Shown here in pieces: positions 33,642-38,432 of a stretch of DNA of 38,432 nt. Numbering within the stretch: the first letter of the stretch is position 1; each line of letters starts with the position of its first letter. Made by a program: the position numbers and the translations under genes. This DNA comes from Calditrichaceae bacterium (lineage in GTDB: Bacteria; Calditrichota; Calditrichia; Calditrichales; Calditrichaceae), in NCBI GenBank assembly GCA_024762535.1, contig JANTHG010000008.1, positions 1 to 38,432 of the forward strand, read 5' to 3'. Below the pieces are notes generated by a model that was given only the letters and a program-made list of their open reading frames with translations, did not search any database and was not told the DNA's origin.

Positions 33642-33793
33642 CCTAAGTCGAGCGATTGTTGATATAAACCCAACCCCTTGCCGTCATTGCGAGTCCCGCG
33701 TGAGCGGGATGAAGCAATCCCTAAGGGATCGCCACGTCGTTCGCTTCGCTCACTTCTCGCGATGACGAATACGTTTCGCTCCATTCAGTTAAT
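33642..33793 (+). repeat. MITE-like dispersed repeat, copy 2
   Basis: Starts CCTAAGTCGAGCGATTGTTG, shares 31 identical leading bases with the copy at 1311, and has the same core GTCATTGCGAG...GAAGCAATCC...GGATCGCCAC...CGCGATGACGAATA. Its tail (CGTTTCGCTCCATTCAGTTAAT) is a diverged version of the right arm. An internal TCCCGC/GCGGGA hairpin lies inside the core. It shares orientation with copy 1. Confidence 0.75.
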
Positions 33794-33810
33794 AGAAACT
33801 TTTAATAAAA

Positions 33811-33840
33811 CAAAAAAGGCCGCAAAATAATTTTGCGGCC
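33811..33840 (-). terminator. intrinsic terminator of the winged-helix gene
   Basis: GGCCGCAAAAT (33818-33828) and ATTTTGCGGCC (33830-33840) form an 11-bp perfect arm pair. On the minus strand a run of T follows, then TGTTTTATT. It lies about 21 bases after the stop at 33862. Confidence 0.85.
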
Positions 33841-33861
33841 CTGAAGGAAGAAATAAAATGT

Positions 33862-34059
33862 TTAGCGTAAGGCGACAACCACGCTTTTCCCTTTTTTAGC
33901 TAAGGTAATCTTTTCTTCGCGGGCCAGCCAGCCAATTGCCGCCTGAACTATAAATGCATCCGCTTCTACTGCCTTCTTTAATTTAGCGGTGGTAGCACTG
34001 CCGTTTGCTTCCAGTTCACGATAAATTGCACCTGCTGTTTCACCTATAGAATGAATCAT
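33862..34059 (-). CDS. small winged-helix protein (DUF2582-like)
   Basis: 65 residues from the ATG at 34059, chosen because AAGGAG lies at good spacing; a longer frame to 34119 has no ribosome binding site. MIHSIGETAGAIYRELEANGSATTAKLKKAVEADAFIVQAAIGWLAREEKITLAKKGKSVVVAL is the compact winged-helix fold of the DUF2582 family. It is likely a small DNA- or RNA-binding protein; the target is unknown. A good terminator follows. Single-gene unit. Confidence 0.8.
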   Translation of the reverse strand: MIHSIGETAGAIYRELEANGSATTAKLKKAVEADAFIVQAAIGWLAREEKITLAKKGKSVVVALR

Positions 34060-34299
34060 AATGGTCTCCTTGTTGTTTGAATGAAGCGCAAACCTAACAG
34101 ACTGCCCGGCTAAATGCAAGTTAAAAATTCGTTAAACAATAACTGTTTCTACGATTAATTAAACCGGTTGAAAATACACAACTTTCCACGCCTGCTATTC
34201 CATCCTTTGCACCACCTATTCCGTTTCAGGTCCTTCCCGGTTTCTAATTCCAAATTCCAAGAATTCCCGGAAAAAACAAACTAATCTTCTTTGTAATCC

Positions 34300-36939
34300 C
34301 TACAACGGAAACCAATAGTTCATCTTAATTAAAAATGTATTATTGGGCGTAGTGCGGAATAGATTCCCAAAATTCGTATCCGGTTGAAAATTAGCCTCAG
34401 AATCAAAATAATCCCGATTCTGTGACCAGACCAGATAGAGTGTGGAACCGGGGCGATATTCCCAGCGAATGACCAGATTGGATAAAAACTGATTCCAGTT
34501 GAAATCCGGCAAATCAAAGCTATAATCCCTTGTACCATCCCTATTTTCATCCACACTATACACTTCGTCGGCATATTGCAGTTGATCACTGTCATATAAT
34601 TCATAGCGACCGGCACCCCGGCCACGAGGATTTGTGATCCGCTTGAATGCCGAATATTTACCGCTGGACGTAAAGGGCTGCCCAAAATACTGAATGGATA
34701 GATTGGGTCGCGGACTGTAATTAACCCGAAAGACAATGCCGAGTGTATGCTGCTTTAATTTGGCGAATACATAACGGTCACCATTCGCCGTTTCTTCGTT
34801 TGTTACATATTGCAAATTTTCAATATTTTTAGTGTAAAAAGGATTTGCGTTGAATTCCAATTGCTCACCCATTTTTAATGAAACATTCAGGGAACCATTG
34901 ATTCGGTTGGAAATATGATCATCGTTTTTATTAATAGAAGTATTCGCAAACACGCGCCATTTATTGCGTGAATCACTGTAAGCGGAAGCAAACGCATTCC
35001 AGCTACCGAGGGTACGCGTCATAGGGCCACCGCGCAGCATGGATGTCGACTGCCCGGCCTGCTGCCGATTTATGCCGAGATGCACACCCCAGTAATTTAA
35101 AAATTGCACGCCGCCGTTGATATTCCCGCCCGTAAACAAACGGTCGCCACCAAAATTCCAGCCCTGCCACATATTGGCATTCACATTCACAGAACGGAAT
35201 ATCCCCACCGGATTATTGATTCGATATCCTACCCAAATGTAATCCATAATTTGATCCGCCTGGCGCAGATAACCCAGATCATTGATTTCAAAACCGGGCG
35301 ACCGCCACAGGGCGCCCGCCGCTACCCGCCAGCGGCTGTTCCCCACCCGTCCGATGTTAAAGGCGCCGCCGTGCCCGGCCAACGAAGTACGACTGGAATC
35401 AAAGTACACATAATCCGCATCTGGCCGCTGAAAATAGCGCGAGGAGGAAAGCTGCACCTGTTCCAGGGCCTCGGGCGCCCCTTTTAAATAACTGCCTGCC
35501 AGTTTCAGGCTCACAAAATAGGTTTTATGATCCCACTGATGTCGCAGATCAATTCCGCCGGAATAAGCCGATTTATTTAAAAAGTTAAGATGCTCTTCTT
35601 CAATTTTACGATTGGTCGCCGTAAGCATTCCTCCAAAAGAGGTATTCCCTTCGTCAAAATCTTTGGCCAGGCGACTGACAAAATAATTGGTAAGCGGTTC
35701 CACACTGGCCCGGCTGCGCGCTCCGTTTAAATCCAGATCCGCAAATTCTTTGTTGGTTACGGCATCCAGTACGCCCACACTCCAACCTTTTTGCGTTTTA
35801 CCGCTCAGTTTGGCAGCGCCTAAAATACGCGCCTGCGCCGGTACATCCGCATAATTATAATCGAATCCGTCTTCCGAATCCGGATAGTAATGCGGCTGGC
35901 GCCCGATGCGGCGGGAATAAAAAAGCTGTTCGCTGGAAAAATCACCGTCGCCCATGGCCAACGGAAAGGAAAAAATGTTTTTTCCTTCAATAAAAAAGGG
36001 CCGCTTTTCTTCGAAGAAGGATTCGTAGGCAGAAAGATTCACTTCCGAAGGATCAGCTTCCACCTGACCGAAATCCGGATTAATTGTAAAATCAACGGTT
36101 AAATCACTGGTTAAACCGATTTTTCCGTCCAGCCCGCCGTTTAATGTGACATCATCACCGGAGGCAAAGGGATTGCCCGTTTCCTGCGGGTACGTATGCC
36201 GGCTGAAAACGCCATAGGGCATAATTTCGGCACGGAAGGGCATATGAATACCGCGGATGCCGCGCAGCTCACCAAAATACGAAATCATGCCCGGAGCATC
36301 TTTGGGAATGTATTGCCACATCACTTCTTCCTGCTTACGATGGATTTTACGCAGAATCTGAAAGCCCCACACCTGCTCGTCTTTATCGGCAAAGCGCAGC
36401 TGACTGTAGGGGATAGCCATTTCCGCCACCCAACCGGAATCGGTTACAGCCGCACCGGCCTGCCAAACCGGATCCCAGGAGTCATCCGCATTGTCGCCGT
36501 CATTAGTAAAAATCATGTCCATTTTTACGCCCGCCGCATTCACGCCAAAAACAAATCCGGTACGGTGATCCAGATAACTGTCCAGGCCAACAGCGATAAA
36601 ATCACTGTTATCCACATCATCCCTGCGCGCCAGTTTGGCATCGATTTGCTGCGGATGCCTGTCATAACAGATGAAGGCAAAATAGATATTTTTCGCACCA
36701 TACAGCACCTTAAAACGTGTACGCTCGCTGGGCATTGCTTTTTCAATGGGATTGATTTGAATGAATGAATCCGACCAGACGACTGTTCGCCAGGCAGCAT
36801 CATTTAAACGACCATCTATTTTAGGCGCAGTGGTCGAAAGTTTTGTAGCTATGTGCGTACGCTTTGGAACAGTCTGCCCGTTTTGAGCGCTAAGAAGAAG
36901 TGGGAAAGAAAGAATTAAAAGTAATAACAATTTATTCAT
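34300..36939 (-). CDS. DUF5916 outer-membrane protein with N-terminal CBM9-like domain
   Basis: 879 residues. A signal peptide (1 to about 18, LLLLLILSFPLLLSAQ) precedes a CBM9-like sugar- or ligand-binding domain (about 35-230: KIDGRLNDAAWRT, FKVLYGAKNIYFAFICYD, WVAEMAIPYSQLRF). DUF5916 continues with VDFTINPDFGQVEADPSEVNLSAYE (about 280-305) and EKRPFFIEGKNIFSF. A long C-terminal beta-barrel follows, ending in MNYWFPL. The family is found in the FCB group and is thought to be an outer-membrane protein; the ligand is unknown. The last residues are hydrophobic with an aromatic, as in barrels. It is a single-gene unit with an AT-rich leader (36957-36989). The stop is TAG. Confidence 0.85.
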   Translation of the reverse strand: MNKLLLLLILSFPLLLSAQNGQTVPKRTHIATKLSTTAPKIDGRLNDAAWRTVVWSDSFIQINPIEKAMPSERTRFKVLYGAKNIYFAFICYDRHPQQIDAKLARRDDVDNSDFIAVGLDSYLDHRTGFVFGVNAAGVKMDMIFTNDGDNADDSWDPVWQAGAAVTDSGWVAEMAIPYSQLRFADKDEQVWGFQILRKIHRKQEEVMWQYIPKDAPGMISYFGELRGIRGIHMPFRAEIMPYGVFSRHTYPQETGNPFASGDDVTLNGGLDGKIGLTSDLTVDFTINPDFGQVEADPSEVNLSAYESFFEEKRPFFIEGKNIFSFPLAMGDGDFSSEQLFYSRRIGRQPHYYPDSEDGFDYNYADVPAQARILGAAKLSGKTQKGWSVGVLDAVTNKEFADLDLNGARSRASVEPLTNYFVSRLAKDFDEGNTSFGGMLTATNRKIEEEHLNFLNKSAYSGGIDLRHQWDHKTYFVSLKLAGSYLKGAPEALEQVQLSSSRYFQRPDADYVYFDSSRTSLAGHGGAFNIGRVGNSRWRVAAGALWRSPGFEINDLGYLRQADQIMDYIWVGYRINNPVGIFRSVNVNANMWQGWNFGGDRLFTGGNINGGVQFLNYWGVHLGINRQQAGQSTSMLRGGPMTRTLGSWNAFASAYSDSRNKWRVFANTSINKNDDHISNRINGSLNVSLKMGEQLEFNANPFYTKNIENLQYVTNEETANGDRYVFAKLKQHTLGIVFRVNYSPRPNLSIQYFGQPFTSSGKYSAFKRITNPRGRGAGRYELYDSDQLQYADEVYSVDENRDGTRDYSFDLPDFNWNQFLSNLVIRWEYRPGSTLYLVWSQNRDYFDSEANFQPDTNFGNLFRTTPNNTFLIKMNYWFPL

Positions 36940-37091
36940 CAGAGCGATCCCTTTAAAACTGAAAATTTTAATTTTTAATTTTTAATTTCAGCTAAAGATA
37001 CGAAGGCTTGGAGAATTTGTTGCCTGGTTGAATTTATAAATTGATTGTTCGGGTGATGGGAACTGTGAACGGTAAACTGGGAATTGGGCAT

Positions 37092-37171
37092 TGGAGGAAC
37101 GAAGTGACGAAGCTCCCCCAGGAGTTCACCACGTCGCTGTCGCGATTCGTGACGACGAATACGTTTCGCTT
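37092..37171 (+). repeat. dispersed repeat, right-hand part of a copy
   Basis: GGAGGAACGAAGTGACGAAGC and CGATTCGTGACGACGAATACGTTTCGCTT match the middle and right end of the MITE-like repeat at 33642. The left arm is missing. It abuts a C-run inverted repeat. Confidence 0.6.
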
Positions 37172-37172
37172 G

Positions 37173-37275
37173 ATTCCCCCTTAGAAAAGGGGGCTAGGGG
37201 GTTGTGAAATCTACACTATTCGATAATTTTCAAACGAAAAAAACACCCCCCTTAATCCCCCCTTGATAGGGAAAT
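37173..37275. repeat. C-run inverted repeat element
   Basis: ATTCCCCCTTAG...GGGGGCTAGGGGGTTGTG (37173-37206) is a near reverse complement of AAACACCCCCCTTAATCCCCCCTTGATAGGG (37241-37271), with a 34-base middle. It could be a small palindromic insertion of the CCCCTTAATCCCCCTT type dispersed in many bacteria. It sits at the edge of the repeat copy at 37092-37171. Confidence 0.55.
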
Positions 37276-37304
37276 GCTATGGCAGTATCCGCAATCGCTG
37301 TATG

Positions 37305-37340
37305 CGGAATGAAGCAATCCCCTAAAGGATCGCCACGTTA
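37305..37340 (+). repeat. dispersed repeat, central fragment
   Basis: GCGGAATGAAGCAATCCCC, then TAAAGGATCGCCACG match the central block of the repeat at 33642. TCCGCA/TGCGGA arms just upstream form a hairpin equivalent to the TCCCGC/GCGGGA arm of that copy. Confidence 0.5.
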
Positions 37341-37372
37341 TTTGTCATCTTAAACATCTTTTATACCAAAAC

Positions 37373-37669
37373 TTACCTGTTTAACAGTCGAAGTGATTTC
37401 AAAATATGTTTTTCGTCTATCAATTTATCGTTTGCATATTTATATAAAATACTTGAAATAAACGTCTGGTACGGCAGACCTTCTTCTTGTGCTTTTCTTT
37501 TGATAGATTCTAATGTTTGATTATTTATTCGAAGAGTTATTCTGTTTTTCTCATTTGCTTTTGAGATAATTCTTTTAACCTTTTCCTTAGTCTTCGGTGA
37601 GGCAGTTTCGAATTGTTCGGCATTCTTTTCAATTTCATTTTCAAATTTATCTAATTTTATTTTACTCAT
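37373..37669 (-). CDS. brnA: antitoxin of a BrnT/BrnA-type pair
   Basis: 98 residues. The C-terminal half has a ribbon-helix-helix-like core, ITLRINNQTLESIKRKAQEEGLPYQTFISSILYKY (about 44-78), in which LPYQTFISSILYKY is characteristic of BrnA/CopG-type antitoxins. The N-terminal half is charged and acidic to basic, as expected for a toxin-neutralising tail. Its ATG overlaps the toxin stop in ATGA, so translation is coupled. It should bind the toxin and repress the shared promoter. The next feature leftward is repeat DNA, so the pair is isolated. The symbol is given by family only. Confidence 0.8.
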   Translation of the reverse strand: MSKIKLDKFENEIEKNAEQFETASPKTKEKVKRIISKANEKNRITLRINNQTLESIKRKAQEEGLPYQTFISSILYKYANDKLIDEKHILKSLRLLNR

Positions 37670-37929
37670 AATAGTTTTCCATATATTTTATTAAACTTCC
37701 TACTAGGATATGCAGTCTTTAAAATAATATTTTCCTGCTCATCAATTATAAATGGCACAGCATAGATATAATTGTTCAGGCAAATGATGAAAAGCAGCTG
37801 GTCTTTTCTACTTGGATTTTCCAAAATATCTAAATATTCCTCTTTTAAGATTATCTCAGAAATTTCATCAAAGGATATATTTCTTTCTACAATTAATTTG
37901 TTATTCTTTTCATTATCCCAGTAAATCAT
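37666..37929 (-). CDS. brnT: BrnT-type toxin
   Basis: 87 residues. MIYWDNEKNNKLIVERNISFDEISEIILKEEYLDIL matches the opening of BrnT-like toxins (WD..K..N, then IS-FDE). The later LFIICLNNYIYAVPFIIDEQENIILKTAYPSRKF is the second half of the fold. BrnT toxins are small RNases that halt translation. It ends in TGA, one of only two in the window, with an in-frame TAA two codons later. The toxin comes first in the operon, and the antitoxin overlaps by four bases. No Shine-Dalgarno precedes the ATG, which lies almost at the predicted transcription start. Confidence 0.75.
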   Translation of the reverse strand: MIYWDNEKNNKLIVERNISFDEISEIILKEEYLDILENPSRKDQLLFIICLNNYIYAVPFIIDEQENIILKTAYPSRKFNKIYGKLL

Positions 37930-37935
37930 AGCTCA

Positions 37936-37964
37936 ATATTACACCATTGAATGTACATTGTCAA
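37936..37964 (-). promoter_or_regulatory. promoter and operator candidate of the toxin-antitoxin pair
   Basis: On the minus strand TTGACA (37964-37959) and TAATAT (37941-37936) are separated by exactly 17 bases. The spacer contains the perfect palindrome AATGTACATT (37950-37959). The -10 ends 6 bases before the brnT ATG, so the transcript would start at or within a base or two of that ATG. The palindrome is a natural site for the antitoxin. Confidence 0.6.
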
Positions 37965-38133
37965 TATTTTTGTCAATAAAACAGTATAGTTTTTCGACTA
38001 TCTTCAGGGTAAATTTTCTCTATTAAACCACTATTTTCTAAGGGGATAATTATATGCAGCTGTTGTGTTAATAATGATAGTGCTTGTATGAAGAGTCATA
38101 TGCATTAGGATCCGGTTAAATCCCCGGCCTCAC

Positions 38134-38215
38134 CCATCATTGCCAGTCCCGCATGAGCGGGATGAAGCAATCTCAAAGGTATCGCCACCTCGCTCGATTC
38201 TTGCTATGATAGCTA
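38134..38215 (+). repeat. dispersed GTCATTGCGAG-type repeat, right-end copy
   Basis: CATCATTGCCAGTCCCGC, then GCGGGATGAAGCAATCTC and GTATCGCCACCTCGCTCGATTC, then GCTATGATAGC match the core of the repeat at 33642 with several changes. The TCCCGC/GCGGGA hairpin is intact. Outer arms are missing. Confidence 0.6.
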
Positions 38216-38432
38216 TTGCGGGCACTAATAACTTCACCAATCAACATAGCACCTTTTTCCATTTAAAATTTAAAATCTATCATTTCTCATATTTTAAAAG
38301 CCCCCTTTTTACTTAGAATCTCATAATACAAATCAACTCCCATAAAAACCAAAAACTATTCACATGATTCCCTTTGGAATTCTGAGTTTTTTTAAGTATT
38401 TTTTCTTTTTACATTTTCATACTGTTTCCGGG

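Larger units (their letters stand above)
33525..33861. other. gap holding a MITE-like repeat and a terminator
   Basis: 337 bp between two leftward genes with no coding frame I can support. It contains the fuller MITE-like copy (33642-33793) and the terminator of the downstream winged-helix gene (33811-33840). Confidence 0.6.
36940..37372. other. repeat-filled gap before the toxin-antitoxin pair
   Basis: 433 bp with no coding frame I can support. It contains AT-rich simple sequence (36957-36989), a partial GTCATTGCGAG-type repeat (37092-37171), a C-run inverted repeat (37173-37275) and a second fragment of the dispersed repeat (37305-37340). Confidence 0.55.
37930..38432. other. right-end intergenic region
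   Basis: 503 bp with no credible coding frame. It holds the brnT promoter and its palindrome (37936-37964), a dispersed repeat copy (38134-38215) and AT-rich words at 38263-38297. Nothing else is visible. Confidence 0.55.

Noticed and set aside
37080-37345. Repeats near the right end as a CRISPR array
   Set aside because: The copies differ in length and sequence, have no regular spacers, and also occur alone at distant sites.

Overview
The window looks like chromosomal DNA of a Gram-negative bacterium of the Bacteroidota/Calditrichota (FCB) side of the tree. This rests on family content: a TonB-dependent receptor with an N-terminal carboxypeptidase-regulatory-like domain, a PorV/UPF0164-type outer-membrane protein, an EnvC-type protein with a degenerate LytM domain, a DUF4292 lipoprotein, a YfhO-type membrane protein, a DUF5916 outer-membrane protein and a FISUMP-domain remnant. 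A large multihaem cytochrome that appears to contain selenocysteine makes an anaerobic or metal-respiring Calditrichota-like organism attractive, but the taxonomic call is inference. UGA is rare as a stop here (2 of about 29 genes); TAA dominates.

Layout, left to right. 1-1296 (-): the 5' part of a TonB-dependent receptor gene cut by the window edge. 1297-2121: a gene-poor stretch with a MITE/REP-like repeat and several hairpins. 2122-5268 (-): a tight three-gene unit of glycosyltransferase, LPG-synthase/flippase-like membrane protein and radical SAM/SPASM protein, probably making a surface lipid or glycan. 5369-8998 (+): a sodium/solute symporter, a PorV-like barrel and an EnvC-like murein hydrolase activator. 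8995-11157 (-): a class A penicillin-binding protein that converges on envC. 11341-18314 (+): a five-gene operon of TPR lipoprotein, DUF4292 lipoprotein, two family 2 glycosyltransferases and a YfhO-like protein, all pointing to envelope glycan/lipid assembly.

18638-21199 (+) is the highlight: an octahaem c-type cytochrome of about 853 residues, interrupted by one in-frame UGA after codon 116. The two halves are in the same frame. The second half has no export signal and no ribosome binding site. Directly after the UGA lies a two-part hairpin with the geometry of a bacterial SECIS element. I read it as a selenoprotein with its own promoter and a bidirectional terminator.

21373-27624 (-): a complete RND efflux operon (TetR, TolC-type protein, membrane fusion lipoprotein, RND pump). 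A promoter and a perfect 8-bp inverted repeat overlap at the start of tetR. The pump lacks the usual TM4 proton-relay aspartates. 27839-30788 (-): NfeD protease, slipin and a TatT-like lipoprotein. 30978-33165 (+): a GNAT acetyltransferase, a propeller-like lipoprotein and a decayed FISUMP domain. 33162-36939 (-): a small membrane protein, a small winged-helix protein and a DUF5916 outer-membrane protein. 36940-38432: repeat-rich accessory DNA carrying a BrnT/BrnA-type toxin-antitoxin pair whose promoter suggests a leaderless toxin transcript. Copies of one dispersed GTCATTGCGAG...GAAGCAATC repeat mark the gene-poor gaps at both ends.
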